A stretch of 40,273 nucleotides of DNA, from assembly GCA_024638625.1 (NCBI GenBank), contig JAHEJY010000006.1:1-40273 (forward strand), in the 5' to 3' direction. This DNA is from Actinomycetes bacterium (GTDB lineage: Bacteria; Actinomycetota; Acidimicrobiia; Spongiisociales; SHLN01). Shown here piece after piece: positions 7,686-17,246 of the stretch; position 1 is the stretch's first letter, and each line of letters opens with the position of its first letter. Under the pieces are notes generated by a model, which saw nothing but the letters and a program-made list of their open reading frames with translations, ran no database searches and was not told where the DNA came from. The position numbers were made by a program, and so were the translations under genes.

Positions 7686-8961
7686 CGTGCTTCTGGCCTC
7701 CGGTCTCGTCCTCACGGCAGGTGGAATGGAAGCCGCAGACATCCTCATCCGAAACGGGACCATCGTCGCGATCGGCACCGACCTTCCCGTCGAGGACCTT
7801 GCTGGTGTCGAACGTATCGATGTCAAAGGATGCTGGATCGGCCCCGGATTCGTGGATCTTCACACTCATCTTCGTGAACCGGGATTCGAGTACAAAGAAG
7901 ATATCGAATCAGGTTCCCGAGCAGCTGCCCGTGGCGGATTCACCGCCGTCGTGGCGATGCCCAATACCTCGCCGGCTATGGATTCGGGCCACGTTGCGGC
8001 GCTCGTCGCAGCTCGCGGAAGCGAAGTCGGTTTGGTCGAGGTCCAGCCTGCCGGTGCCGTGTCACTCGGTCGTCAGGGTTCTCAGCTTGCGCATCTCGAT
8101 GATCTATGGGACGCCGGTTGCCGGATCTTCACCGATGATGGCGATCCCGTGTCCGACGCAGGTCTCATGCGCCAGGCACTCGAATACATAGGGGATTTAG
8201 GAGGCATCGTGTCGCAACATTGCGAAGATCGGGGCCTGTCGCGAGGCGGACACATGCACGAAGGCGCCGTGTCGTCGGTGCTGGGGATCCGGGGAATTCC
8301 CCACGCTTCGGAAGACGTCATGGTCGCCCGTGACATCCGGCTTGCGGAAATGACCGGTCGCCGAATCCATTTTCAGCACCTCTCGTCGGCAAGATCGGTG
8401 GATCTGATCGCTGATGCACGCGCCCGGGGGATCGCGGTGACGGCAGAAGTCACACCACACCATCTGATGTTCACGGATAAAGAGATTGAGGCCGGTACGG
8501 ACCCGTCGTTCAAGATGCACCCTCCGCTGCGTTCAGAATCAGATCGTCAGGCTTTGATTGCCGGGCTTCGAAAAGACGTCATAGACGTGATCGCAACCGA
8601 TCATGCTCCCCACGTGGCCGCCGACAAGGAAGTTCCCTTCGAGGAAGCTGCCAATGGGGTCATCGGTCTCGAAACGGCCGCGGCAGTGGTCAACACGGTT
8701 CTGCAACCGGAGGCATCGGAGCTGTTCGCGTGGATGTCGATCCGTCCGGCACAGATTGCCCAGATGGCTCATCAAGGGCAGCTTCCGTCTATAGGTCAAG
8801 AAGCGAACATGGTGGTTTTCGACCCCGCTGCGACGTGGAGCCCGCTCTCTTATGTATCGAAATCGACGAACTCGCCCTACACCGGGATGACCTTTACGGG
8901 TCGTGTCCTCCTGACGATCTCCCGGGGCCGCCTCACTTCCAGGAACGGAGAATTGGCATGA
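7678..8961 (+). CDS. pyrC: Dihydroorotase
   Basis: Cyclises carbamoyl-aspartate to dihydroorotate; a zinc amidohydrolase. The class I type (427 residues) is clear. DLHTHLREPG carries the metal ligands His62 and His64, MPNTSPAMDS follows, and the catalytic Asp lies in IATDHAPH near 302-309. The ATG at 7678 is preferred over the in-frame TTG at 7666 because homologues begin close to the first beta strand ([11 protein letters not shown]). It overlaps pyrB by 8 bp. A 14-codon ORF overlaps its stop and the start of carA. Confidence 0.97.
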   Translation: MIDVLLASGLVLTAGGMEAADILIRNGTIVAIGTDLPVEDLAGVERIDVKGCWIGPGFVDLHTHLREPGFEYKEDIESGSRAAARGGFTAVVAMPNTSPAMDSGHVAALVAARGSEVGLVEVQPAGAVSLGRQGSQLAHLDDLWDAGCRIFTDDGDPVSDAGLMRQALEYIGDLGGIVSQHCEDRGLSRGGHMHEGAVSSVLGIRGIPHASEDVMVARDIRLAEMTGRRIHFQHLSSARSVDLIADARARGIAVTAEVTPHHLMFTDKEIEAGTDPSFKMHPPLRSESDRQALIAGLRKDVIDVIATDHAPHVAADKEVPFEEAANGVIGLETAAAVVNTVLQPEASELFAWMSIRPAQIAQMAHQGQLPSIGQEANMVVFDPAATWSPLSYVSKSTNSPYTGMTFTGRVLLTISRGRLTSRNGELA

Positions 8962-9002
8962 GGCTTGAGGTGCAGATTCCAGCAAAGCAGGTGACACCAT
9001 GA
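8958..9002 (+). CDS. 14-codon bridging ORF between pyrC and carA (function unknown)
   Basis: ATG 8958-8960 overlaps the pyrC stop (ATGA) and the ORF's own TGA (9000-9002) overlaps the carA ATG. The whole 37-bp gap is thus read as a short peptide, [14 protein letters not shown]. Many actinobacteria have a small membrane-protein gene at this place; this could be its remnant, or a coupling ORF that carries ribosomes from pyrC to carA. With so short a length it could also be chance. Confidence 0.3.
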   Translation: MRLEVQIPAKQVTP

Positions 9003-10150
9003 CGCAGGCCGTACTCGTGACAGCCGACGGCCAGGAGTTTGTCGGTGAATCGGTTGGTGCCGACGGTATAGCAACCGGTGAAGCCGTGTTCAACACGTCC
9101 ATGACCGGTTATCAGGAGATCCTCACTGATCCATCGTATGCCGGACAGGTTGTGGTGATGACAACCTCCCATATCGGAAACTACGGTGTCGCCGCCGCTG
9201 ACAATCAGGCCGATCTTCCCCATGCCTCGGCATTCGTGATGAGGTCGATGGCACGACTGCATTCGAATTGGAGAGCCGAAGGTGGCTTCGGCGATTATCT
9301 CACTCGCCATGGCGTTGTCGGGATCGGCAACATCGACACACGGCGGCTAACCCGCCATTTGCGCGACCGGGGGGCAATGCCGGTCGCTGTGGGAGTCGAC
9401 TGCGATGTCGCTGAGCTGGTTGACCGGGCGGCCCAGGCCCCACGCATGGAAGGACGTGATCTCGCCAGCGGAGTCAGCACCGTAGAGCCCTATGTGGTCT
9501 CGCCCCCCGGGGACCCGATTGGCAGAGTCGTAGCGTTTGACCTGGGGATCAAGCGCGACATCCTGTCCCAACTGGTTCAGCGCGGTCTTGAAGTCCATGT
9601 GGTGCCTGCCGGCACCACGGCACGCGAGATACTCGCTCTGCGACCAGGTGGCGTGTTTGTCAGTAATGGTCCCGGCGACCCTGAACCCCTCACGGCGCCG
9701 GTCGCAGCTGTGCGTGAGCTGCTGGGTAACGTGCCAATATTCGGCATATGTCTCGGGTTACAGGTTCTGGGCCTGGCTCTCGGTGCAACCACCTACAAGC
9801 TCGGATTCGGTCATCACGGTGGGAATCATCCGGTCCGCAACCTGGAATCGGGAAACGTGGCGATCACGGCACAGAACCACGGGTTCGCAGTCGATCTCTG
9901 GTCGCTCACCGACACCGAACCCCCTGCTCGATCCGGAATCCCCACGCCGGAAATGCTCCCTGCCAGGGTCTCGTCGGAGTTCGGTGTCGTCGCCTCGACC
10001 CACCAGAACCTGAATGACGGAACGATCGAGGGATTCGCGTGTCTCGATGTGGCTGCTTTCGGAGTTCAGTACCACCCGGAGGCGGCTCCTGGACCCCACG
10101 ACGCGGTCGGTTTGTTCGACCAGTTCGTAACGACCATGGGGCTTTCCTGA
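8999..10150 (+). CDS. carA: Carbamoyl-phosphate synthase small (glutamine amidotransferase) subunit
   Basis: Hydrolyses glutamine and channels ammonia to CarB to make carbamoyl phosphate for pyrimidine and arginine synthesis. The N-terminal CPSase-small domain (about 1-135) includes [17 protein letters not shown]. The class I amidotransferase domain has SNGPGDP near 221-227, the nucleophile Cys251 in GICLG, the [10 protein letters not shown] segment, and the QYHPEA motif with the catalytic His and Glu. The residue after GICLG is Leu254, giving LGLQ where most CarA and other class I amidotransferases have LGHQ. Length 383 is normal. The carB start overlaps the stop by one base (TGATG). Confidence 0.97.
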   Translation: MTQAVLVTADGQEFVGESVGADGIATGEAVFNTSMTGYQEILTDPSYAGQVVVMTTSHIGNYGVAAADNQADLPHASAFVMRSMARLHSNWRAEGGFGDYLTRHGVVGIGNIDTRRLTRHLRDRGAMPVAVGVDCDVAELVDRAAQAPRMEGRDLASGVSTVEPYVVSPPGDPIGRVVAFDLGIKRDILSQLVQRGLEVHVVPAGTTAREILALRPGGVFVSNGPGDPEPLTAPVAAVRELLGNVPIFGICLGLQVLGLALGATTYKLGFGHHGGNHPVRNLESGNVAITAQNHGFAVDLWSLTDTEPPARSGIPTPEMLPARVSSEFGVVASTHQNLNDGTIEGFACLDVAAFGVQYHPEAAPGPHDAVGLFDQFVTTMGLS

Positions 10151-13100
10151 TGCCCAGGCGAACCGACATCTCGTCGATCCTGGTAATCGGCTCGGGGCCC
10201 ATCATCATCGGACAGGGTTGCGAGTTCGATTATTCCGGGTCGCAGGCCACCAAGGCGCTTCGGGCAGAGGGATATCGAGTGATCCTGGTCAATTCGAATC
10301 CCGCCACGATCATGACCGATCCGGAGTTCGCCGATGCGACCTACATCGAACCGATCACGCCTGAGGTGATTGCAAGGATCATTGAAAAGGAACGACCCGA
10401 TGCCGTGTTACCGACCCTGGGAGGTCAGACGGCACTCAACGCCACCACTGCGCTCGGATCGATGGGGATTCTGGAGAAACTCGGCGTCGAGGTCATCGGA
10501 GCACCGTTGGCGGCTATCGACATGGCAGAAGATCGCGGGAAGTTCAAGGCTGCAATGGAATCGGCTGGGATCGCAACGGCTCGCGCCGAGTATGCCCGGT
10601 CGATGTCTGAAGCGATTGCAGCTGCCGAGACCATCGGTTTTCCGGTCATGGTCCGGCCATCGTTCATTCTGGGCGGGGGAGGAACCGGTCTCGCCAAGGA
10701 TCTCGAAGAGTTCAAAGCGGTGGTTGAGCTCGGCCTCGCCACTTCGCCGATCTCTGAGGTTCTCATCGAAGAATCGCTGTACGGTTGGAAAGAGTTCGAG
10801 CTCGAGGTCATGCGGGATTCGGCAGACAACGCCGTCATCGTCTGTTCCATCGAGAATCTCGATCCCATGGGAATTCACACCGGCGACTCGGTGACCGTCG
10901 CCCCGATTCAGACTCTTTCGGATCGCGAGTATCAACTGATGCGCAATGAAGCCATCAAGTGTCTGTCGGTGATCGGGGTCCAGACCGGCGGATCGAACGT
11001 TCAGTTTGCGGTTGACCCGGAGTCGGGTCGACGAGTGATTGTCGAAATGAACCCACGGGTATCCCGGTCTTCGGCGCTTGCGTCAAAAGCGACCGGATTC
11101 CCGATTGCCAAGATCGCGGCTTTGTTGGCTGTTGGTTATACGCTCGACGAAATACCGAACGACATCACCTTGGCAACCCCTGCCTCCTTTGAACCGGCTC
11201 TCGACTACGTAGTGGTGAAGATCCCTCGGTTCGACTTTGCCAAGTTCCCCTCGGCTGATGGAGTGCTGACGACATCTATGCAGAGCGTTGGGGAAGTGAT
11301 GGCGATCGGCCGGACCTTTCCCGAAGCACTCCAAAAAGCCGTGCGAAGCCTCGAAACCGGACACAGCGGGTTGGTAGCCACCGCTCTGGAATCACGCTGG
11401 GAGACGATGACCAGAACCGAGCTCATGGACGCGGTTGCCGTACCGACGCCGGAACGCATCTTCCAGATGGCCGAGGCGCTGCGGCGGGGGGCGTCCGTCG
11501 CCGAAGTCGCGTCGGCCACCTCGATCGATCCATGGTTTGTGGATCAAATAGCGGCGATCATCGAAGTGCGACGGGAGCTCGAGGTCTCTCAACCGACCTC
11601 ACAGTCGGTGCGCATGGCTAAGCAGCTTGGCTTCAGTGACATGCAGCTCGCAAGGATTTGGGGCACGACGGCCGCGGACATCCGCACCAAGCGCCGGGAC
11701 GCGGGTATCGAGATCACCTATAAGACCGTCGATACGTGTGCGGCCGAATTCGAGGCGGCGACGCCATACTTCTACAGCACATACGAAGAGGAGAATGAAG
11801 CACCCCGCGCCGGCGCGAAGACCGTCATCGTCCTCGGATCGGGACCCAACCGCATCGGTCAGGGGATTGAGTTCGATTACTGCTGTGTGCACGCTTCCAT
11901 GGCTCTTCGCGACGCCGGCTACGAAACGGTGATGGTCAACTGCAACCCCGAAACCGTCTCAACCGACTATGACACGTCCGACCGCCTCTATTTCGAGCCG
12001 CTGCATGTCGAGGACGTCCTGGCCATCATTGACCAGGAACAACCCATCGGCGTGGTGGTTCAACTGGGTGGACAAACGCCATTGAACCTGGCTGCGGCGC
12101 TTGCCGAACATGGCGTTCCGATTGCCGGAACCCAGCCCGACGCCATTGACATGGCTGAGGACCGAAAACGGTTTGACGCCCTCTGTCGAGAATTGGGGGT
12201 CCCTCAGCCCCCCAACGGAATCGCTTCGTCAGTGTTGGAAGCCGAGGAGATCGTGGATACGATCGGATTGCCCGTCATGGTTCGACCCTCCTACGTGCTG
12301 GGAGGCAGAGCCATGCGGGTCATCTACTCCGTCGAAGAGTTGACGGCGTATATCGACAATCTCTCCATTTCTGGAGATGGCTCCCTGGATCTCAGCAAAG
12401 CACCGCTCCTGATCGATCGATTTCTGGAGGCGGCCGTTGAAGTAGATGTCGATGCCATCTTTGACGGTGCTGAGCTCTATGTCGGCGGTGTGATGGAACA
12501 CGTCGAAGAAGCCGGCGTCCATTCGGGTGATTCTGCGTGCGTTGTACCACCCCCCACGATCTCGGAAGAGGCTCAGAAGCTGATGAGGACCTATACGCGC
12601 GCTCTGGCAACTGGTCTTGGTGTCCGGGGATTGATCAACATCCAGTATGCCGTCAGAGACGACGACGTCGTGGTCCTCGAGGCCAATCCGCGCGGGTCGC
12701 GAACGGTGCCCTTCATCTCGAAGGCGACCGGGGTGCCCCTCGCCAAGGTGGCGGCCAGGGTCATGCTGGGCGCCTCGCTCGAAGAACTGCGCGCCGAGGG
12801 GGTGCTGCGAGACCCTCCAACTCACAATGGTTTCGTCGCCGTCAAGGAGGCAGTGCTTCCCTGGAATCGCTTCCCAGGCGAAGACAGCGTGCTCGGTCCC
12901 GAGATGAGAGCAACCGGCGAGGTGATGGGGATTGCCCGAGATACGCCGACCGCCTATGCCAAGGCGTTTATGGCGACTGGTCAAGGGTTGCCGACTGCTG
13001 GAACCGTGTTCATCTCACTCGCCGACCGTGACAAAACTGAAGGTGTGCACGTCGCACGCCGCTTTGCCGACATCGGATTCCGGATTCTGGCTACACACGG

Positions 13101-13392
13101 AACAGCCCGCTACCTCGCCGAATACAACGTGGCCTCGGTCGCTGTCGACAAAGTGGGTGACGGCCCCTGGGATCCGGTTCGACTGATTTCCGAGGACAAG
13201 GTGGACCTGGTCATCAACACGCCGCGAGGCCGCCGGGCAAGAGGCGACGGTCGTTTGATTCGGCAGGCTTCACAACGCGCCGGGATTGCATCAGTGACGA
13301 CTCTGGCAGGAGCGCGGGCGGCCGTCGAGAGTATCGAGACCGGCTCGGAGGGTGTGATATCGGTTTCCAGCTTGCAGGAGTACCACTCGTGA
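10150..13392 (+). CDS. carB: Carbamoyl-phosphate synthase large subunit
   Basis: Makes carbamoyl phosphate from bicarbonate, ATP and ammonia supplied by CarA. The 1080-residue length fits. Two homologous ATP-grasp halves are visible. Each opens with a GSGPxxIGQGxEFDY motif ([14 protein letters not shown] near 15-28; [14 protein letters not shown] near 564-577) and each has [35 protein letters not shown] and [22 protein letters not shown]. The C-terminal MGS-like allosteric domain (last ~140 residues) contains [15 protein letters not shown] and HGTARYLAE. The ATG at 10150 overlaps the carA stop. A longer in-frame extension into carA was not used. pyrD follows with a 4-bp overlap. Confidence 0.98.
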   Translation: MPRRTDISSILVIGSGPIIIGQGCEFDYSGSQATKALRAEGYRVILVNSNPATIMTDPEFADATYIEPITPEVIARIIEKERPDAVLPTLGGQTALNATTALGSMGILEKLGVEVIGAPLAAIDMAEDRGKFKAAMESAGIATARAEYARSMSEAIAAAETIGFPVMVRPSFILGGGGTGLAKDLEEFKAVVELGLATSPISEVLIEESLYGWKEFELEVMRDSADNAVIVCSIENLDPMGIHTGDSVTVAPIQTLSDREYQLMRNEAIKCLSVIGVQTGGSNVQFAVDPESGRRVIVEMNPRVSRSSALASKATGFPIAKIAALLAVGYTLDEIPNDITLATPASFEPALDYVVVKIPRFDFAKFPSADGVLTTSMQSVGEVMAIGRTFPEALQKAVRSLETGHSGLVATALESRWETMTRTELMDAVAVPTPERIFQMAEALRRGASVAEVASATSIDPWFVDQIAAIIEVRRELEVSQPTSQSVRMAKQLGFSDMQLARIWGTTAADIRTKRRDAGIEITYKTVDTCAAEFEAATPYFYSTYEEENEAPRAGAKTVIVLGSGPNRIGQGIEFDYCCVHASMALRDAGYETVMVNCNPETVSTDYDTSDRLYFEPLHVEDVLAIIDQEQPIGVVVQLGGQTPLNLAAALAEHGVPIAGTQPDAIDMAEDRKRFDALCRELGVPQPPNGIASSVLEAEEIVDTIGLPVMVRPSYVLGGRAMRVIYSVEELTAYIDNLSISGDGSLDLSKAPLLIDRFLEAAVEVDVDAIFDGAELYVGGVMEHVEEAGVHSGDSACVVPPPTISEEAQKLMRTYTRALATGLGVRGLINIQYAVRDDDVVVLEANPRGSRTVPFISKATGVPLAKVAARVMLGASLEELRAEGVLRDPPTHNGFVAVKEAVLPWNRFPGEDSVLGPEMRATGEVMGIARDTPTAYAKAFMATGQGLPTAGTVFISLADRDKTEGVHVARRFADIGFRILATHGTARYLAEYNVASVAVDKVGDGPWDPVRLISEDKVDLVINTPRGRRARGDGRLIRQASQRAGIASVTTLAGARAAVESIETGSEGVISVSSLQEYHS

Positions 13393-14297
13393 ATCTTGCC
13401 GTCGAATTGGGCGGCACGAACCTCCGCTCGCCTTTGATCGCAGCGTCCGGGACCGTCGGGTCGGTTGTCGAGTTCGCCCAGGTCGCTTCCTTGCGGCCAT
13501 ATGGCGCCGCGGTCGCAAAGTCGGTGGCGCCAGTCGCCTGGAAGGGCAGGAAGCCGCCACGCATGGCTCCGGTCGGTGGCTCCATGCTCAACAGCATTGG
13601 TATCCAGAACCCGGGCGTCGACGCCTGGTTGCGCGAGATCGTCCCGTTGCTCAGGGACCTCGACGTCGATGTCTGGGCATCAATCGTCGGACACACCGTC
13701 GACGAGTTCGCCAGAGTGGCAGCCGCGATCGACGGCGTAGCGGACGTAAAAGCTGTCGAGGTCAACCTTGCCTGTCCCAACCTTGACCATGAGATGTTTG
13801 CTCTGGACGCCGGCGCATCTGCCAAAGTCATCGCCGAGGTGAGAGCGGTCACCGATAAGCCGATCGGCGCGAAACTATCGCCGAATAGCGAGGATATCGT
13901 GAGGATCGCCGCCGCCGTCCAACAAGCGGGCGCAGATTGGGTGGTCCTCACCAACACCGTGTGGGGCTTCGGAATCGATATCGATACCAGAAAGCCCTTG
14001 CTGTCCGGAGGCATCGGTGGATACTCCGGGACCGGGCTGAAGCCGATTGCCTTGCGATGCGTGTGGGAGGTTCACAACGCTTTGCCCGAGTTGGCGATCG
14101 TTGGCTGTGGCGGAGTTCGGTCGGGAAGGGATATGGCTGAGTACTTCATGGCAGGCGCTTCAGCCGTCCAGATCGGATCGGTCCATTTCGCTGAGCCTCG
14201 CGCCGGTAGACGAATCCTCAAAGAGCTCGAGCATTGGATGAAGCGCAACGGTGAATCGTCGGTCACAGACCTGGTTGGAAGTGCTTCGCCTTGGTAG
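13389..14297 (+). CDS. pyrD: Dihydroorotate dehydrogenase, class 1B-like
   Basis: Oxidises dihydroorotate to orotate on FMN. The 302-residue protein lacks the N-terminal membrane extension of class 2 enzymes. It carries VNLACPN with the active-site Cys129 (class 1), the [12 protein letters not shown] segment, KLSPN near 163-167, and the phosphate-binding [19 protein letters not shown] near 241-259. These features place it closest to the NAD-linked class 1B catalytic subunit. That class usually works with PyrK, an FAD/2Fe-2S subunit typically encoded beside pyrD, but no pyrK lies in this window. GTG start, overlapping the carB stop (GTGA). The electron acceptor is therefore unknown. Confidence 0.95.
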   Translation: MNLAVELGGTNLRSPLIAASGTVGSVVEFAQVASLRPYGAAVAKSVAPVAWKGRKPPRMAPVGGSMLNSIGIQNPGVDAWLREIVPLLRDLDVDVWASIVGHTVDEFARVAAAIDGVADVKAVEVNLACPNLDHEMFALDAGASAKVIAEVRAVTDKPIGAKLSPNSEDIVRIAAAVQQAGADWVVLTNTVWGFGIDIDTRKPLLSGGIGGYSGTGLKPIALRCVWEVHNALPELAIVGCGGVRSGRDMAEYFMAGASAVQIGSVHFAEPRAGRRILKELEHWMKRNGESSVTDLVGSASPW

Positions 14298-15001
14298 CCA
14301 GCCGGATTCTGGTCGCGCTTGATCTTGCCAGCGCAGACGAGGCAGTGACGACAGCCCAGAAACTCACCGAACACGTCGCAGGATTCAAGATCGGCCTCGG
14401 GCTCCTCATGGGGCCGGGCCCCGCCACCGCCGCTGCGCTGGCGCGTCTCGGCTTGCCAGTGTTCGTCGATGCCAAACTCCACGATATCCCGTCACAGGTC
14501 GAGATGGCCGCCCGCCGGATCGGGCAATACGGTGCCCGGTGGGTGACCGTTCACGCCTCAGGCGGACAAGCGATGATGGAAGCCGCCAACGAAGGATTAC
14601 AGGCAGGGGCAGGCAGCCAGGAGGCCGGGGTGCTTGCCGTCACCGTGCTCACGAGCCTCAGTCCGGAAGATCTCGAGAGATTCGCGCCAGGGACGTCGCC
14701 CGGCAAACTCGTTTCTCGCCTCGCGCGAGTCGCCAGGGACGCCGGGGTCGAAGGTGTTGTGTGCGGGGTTCCTGAACTCGGTGTTGTTGCCGATGTGGCT
14801 CCCGAACTGGTCAAGGTGACGCCCGGGATTCGTCCAGGTGCGATGGACCCGGGCGACCAACGCCGGTCTGCGACGCCCGCCGAGGCCGTGTCTCGCGGCG
14901 CCGATTATCTGGTGGTCGGGCGCGCAATCACATCCGCCGACGATCCAGTTGCAGCTGTCGGAGCAATCAACGACGAAATCACGAATGCGGCCCGTGACTG
15001 A
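14291..15001 (+). CDS. pyrF: Orotidine 5'-phosphate decarboxylase
   Basis: Last step of UMP synthesis: decarboxylates OMP. The 236-residue protein has the catalytic DAKLHDIPSQV segment (about 58-68; the Lys/Asp cluster) and TPGIRPGAMDPGDQRR near 177-192. YLVVGRAIT near 207-215 forms the phosphate-binding end of the barrel. No ATG or GTG is available near the expected N-terminus; the start is taken as TTG at 14291, overlapping the pyrD stop by 7 bp. A weak ribosome site (TTGGAAG) lies about 10 nt upstream. The next gene begins before its stop, another overlap. Confidence 0.95.
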   Translation: MVASRILVALDLASADEAVTTAQKLTEHVAGFKIGLGLLMGPGPATAAALARLGLPVFVDAKLHDIPSQVEMAARRIGQYGARWVTVHASGGQAMMEAANEGLQAGAGSQEAGVLAVTVLTSLSPEDLERFAPGTSPGKLVSRLARVARDAGVEGVVCGVPELGVVADVAPELVKVTPGIRPGAMDPGDQRRSATPAEAVSRGADYLVVGRAITSADDPVAAVGAINDEITNAARD

Positions 15002-15833
15002 GAGAAACGAAGTCCTGGAACAGGCCGCGAAGTTTCGGAGCCTCCGCAAAGGCGCCCGTGCCGCGCTGCGCACCCGGTCGATGACATTGCAAGAGCTTTT
15101 CGATCAGGCCTCCTCAGATCCGCTGCTCGGTTCCTCCAAGGTGGCGTCACTCATGTGGGTCATTCCAGGAGTCGGAAAGGTCAGGACACTGCAGCGACTC
15201 GAGGAACTGGGGGTTGCCGAAACGGTCACCATCGGCGATCTCACCGCGGCGCATCGCGCATCGCTGATCGAGCTGGCCCGCGGTCGATTGCTGGTGGTTT
15301 CGGGGCCAAGCGGCGTGGGCAAAGGAACTGTGATTCGGGCCCTGGCCGAAGAAACGTCCTTTCATCTGTCGGTCTCTGCGACGACGCGAAACATGCGTCC
15401 GGGAGAGGTCGATGGTGAGAACTACTTCTTTCTCACGGAACCCGAATTCCGGAAATGGGTCGCGGCAGATCGCATGCTCGAGTGGGCAGAGTATGCAGGA
15501 AACCTCTACGGAACTCCCCGTGCGCCCGTCGAAGCGCATCTGGAGGCGGGGCGTGACGTCGTGCTCGAAATTGAGGTTCAGGGAGCCCGCCAGGTCAAGA
15601 TGGCGATGCCCGAATCGATACTCGTATTCATACTCCCTCCGAGTATCGAAGAGCTCGAAAAGCGTCTGGAGGGGAGAGGCGATACGGCCAACGTCGCCGA
15701 GCGCCTCGAGACCGCCAAACGAGAACTGGAAGAAGTTCCATTCTTTGATTTCACCGTCGTCAACGACGATGTAGAGCGTGCTGCCGGCGAGCTGCGCTCT
15801 ATACTGCGAATCCTCCCCAAGTTTCGGATGTAG
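14985..15833 (+). CDS. gmk: Fusion of actinobacterial integration host factor (mIHF) and guanylate kinase
   Basis: One continuous 282-residue ORF holds two domains. Residues about 5-97 match actinobacterial mIHF: a basic helix with RSLRKGARAALR, MTLQELFDQA, and the DNA-binding VIPGVGKVRTLQRLEELGV helix-turn segment at 59-77. Residues about 99-282 are a full guanylate kinase: P-loop GPSGVGKGT (107-115), SATTRNMRPGEVDGENYFF, and GNLYGTP, which contacts GMP. In Mycobacterium and Streptomyces mihF and gmk are separate adjacent genes followed by rpoZ and coaBC, as here. No stop or frame change lies at the junction near 15276. mIHF is a nucleoid protein; GMK phosphorylates GMP. The start could be ATG 14985 or GTG 14994, both inside pyrF. 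An internal start at the GTG codons near 15290 might also yield a free kinase. Confidence 0.93.
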   Translation: MRPVTERNEVLEQAAKFRSLRKGARAALRTRSMTLQELFDQASSDPLLGSSKVASLMWVIPGVGKVRTLQRLEELGVAETVTIGDLTAAHRASLIELARGRLLVVSGPSGVGKGTVIRALAEETSFHLSVSATTRNMRPGEVDGENYFFLTEPEFRKWVAADRMLEWAEYAGNLYGTPRAPVEAHLEAGRDVVLEIEVQGARQVKMAMPESILVFILPPSIEELEKRLEGRGDTANVAERLETAKRELEEVPFFDFTVVNDDVERAAGELRSILRILPKFRM

Positions 15834-15835
15834 TA

Positions 15836-16069
15836 ATGATCAACCCGCCCATCGAAGACGTCCTCAGCGAGACACAATCCCGCTTCACCCTCGTTGTTTT
15901 GTCAAGCCGCCGGGCACGCCAGATCAACGCCTATTACAACCAGCTGGGCGAAGGTATCGGGACCTACGCCCCGCCACAGGTGCAGACGCTGTCCCGCAAG
16001 CCGCTATCCATTGCGCTGGAAGAGATTGCGGCAGGCAAGGTTGCGGTAGACATCGTCGAGCCGGAGTAA
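15836..16069 (+). CDS. rpoZ: DNA-directed RNA polymerase omega subunit
   Basis: Omega helps assemble RNA polymerase by clamping the beta' C-terminus. This 77-residue protein begins with the typical actinobacterial NPPIEDVL segment. It has SRRARQINAYYNQLGEG (about 24-40) and KPLSIALEEIAAGKV near the C-terminus, the conserved beta'-contact elements. It starts 2 bp after the mIHF-gmk gene and ends 1 bp before coaBC, the usual gmk-rpoZ-coaBC order. Confidence 0.96.
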   Translation: MINPPIEDVLSETQSRFTLVVLSSRRARQINAYYNQLGEGIGTYAPPQVQTLSRKPLSIALEEIAAGKVAVDIVEPE

Positions 16070-16070
16070 C

Positions 16071-17246
16071 GTGCTCGCCGGTCGGCGAGTTCTGCTTGGA
16101 ATCAGCGGCGGGGTTGCGGCCTATAAGGCTGCGTATTTGGCCAGACGCCTCATTGAAGCCGGCGCTGACCTCGAAGTCATATTGACCGACGGGGCTCAAC
16201 AGTTCGTCGGCAAACAAACCCTGGCTGCGATTGCCGGCCGGCCTGTCCATACCAGGCTCTTCGATGGCCTCTCCGCCAGTCCTCACACCGATCTCGCCCG
16301 ATGGGCTGAGATCATCGTCGTCGCACCTGCGACGGCCAACTTCCTGGCACGGGCGGCCCTCGGTGAAGGCAGCGACCTGCTGTCGGCAACCCTTCTGGCT
16401 TCAAAGGCTCCGCGACTATTCGCCCCTGCCATGCACACGGAGATGTGGGAGCAACCGGCTACCAGGCGCAATTCGGATCAACTCGTGGCCGACGGTGTCC
16501 ATCTGGTTGGTCCCATCCAAGGTGCCCTTACGAGCGGGGATCACGGAACAGGACGAATGGTCGAGCCCGATGAGATATTGGCCGAGGTGATTCGCATTCT
16601 CGGCCCCGGTGATATGGCGGGGCTATCGGTGCTCGTTACAGCCGGTGGCACGAGAGAGCCGATCGATCCGGTGCGGTACATCGGCAACCGCTCCAGCGGA
16701 AAAATGGGTAACGCGATCGCACTCGATGCTGCAAGAAGGGGAGCCAACGTGATTCTGATCACCTCAGCTGAAGCACCGGACCACGAGAACATAGCCGTGG
16801 TCGAGGTGGAATCGGCACAACAAATGGCCGACGCAGCCTGGTCGAGCCTCGAAGGGCTCGATGTTGCCGTGATGGCAGCAGCAGTAGCCGATTTTCGACC
16901 GGGCAGGACATCAGATACGAAAATGGACAGATCCGCCGGACCACCCACCCTGGCCATGGAGCCGACCCCGGACGTACTGGCGGGCGTGGCTGAACGAAGC
17001 CCCGAGACCTACCTCGTGGGATTCGCCGCCGAAGTCGGTCCGCTGGATCGAGCGATCGACAAGGCCAAGCGCAAGAAAGTCGATCTCCTCGTGGCGAATG
17101 ACGTTTCCCGTCCGGATTCCGGATTCGGGACCGACACCAATCAGGTCATGCTGGTAACGCCCGACGGCCATCGCGATGTGTGGCCGACCATGAGCAAAGC
17201 CGAAGTCGCTCATCGGCTATGGGACACGGTGCTTGAGCGACGCTGA
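16071..17246 (+). CDS. coaBC: Phosphopantothenoylcysteine decarboxylase / phosphopantothenate-cysteine ligase
   Basis: Bifunctional CoA synthesis enzyme: CoaB joins cysteine to 4'-phosphopantothenate and CoaC decarboxylates the product on FMN. CoaC (about 1-180) shows GISGGVAAYKAAYLARRL and SPHTDLARWAE with the catalytic His. It also has the PAMHTEM substrate motif (PAMN in many other bacteria; PAMH is also seen in actinobacteria). CoaB (about 185-390) shows VTAGGTREPIDPVRYIGNRSSGKMG and the KRKKVDLLVANDV lysine region. GTG start 1 bp after rpoZ. The C-terminus overlaps priA by 14 bp. Confidence 0.96.
   Translation: MLAGRRVLLGISGGVAAYKAAYLARRLIEAGADLEVILTDGAQQFVGKQTLAAIAGRPVHTRLFDGLSASPHTDLARWAEIIVVAPATANFLARAALGEGSDLLSATLLASKAPRLFAPAMHTEMWEQPATRRNSDQLVADGVHLVGPIQGALTSGDHGTGRMVEPDEILAEVIRILGPGDMAGLSVLVTAGGTREPIDPVRYIGNRSSGKMGNAIALDAARRGANVILITSAEAPDHENIAVVEVESAQQMADAAWSSLEGLDVAVMAAAVADFRPGRTSDTKMDRSAGPPTLAMEPTPDVLAGVAERSPETYLVGFAAEVGPLDRAIDKAKRKKVDLLVANDVSRPDSGFGTDTNQVMLVTPDGHRDVWPTMSKAEVAHRLWDTVLERR

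Noticed and set aside
10039-10149. N-terminal extension of carB into carA
   Set aside because: CarB homology starts at the ATG at 10150 with the one-base overlap to carA; the extension is a shadow of conserved carA sequence.
12229-12984. 251-residue minus-strand ORF inside carB
   Set aside because: Fully embedded in a highly conserved carB; its translation shows no family features.
14838-14984. Upstream extension of the mIHF-gmk frame by 49 codons
   Set aside because: It overlaps conserved pyrF sequence, its translation is Pro/Arg/Trp-rich noise, and mIHF homology begins only after ATG 14985.
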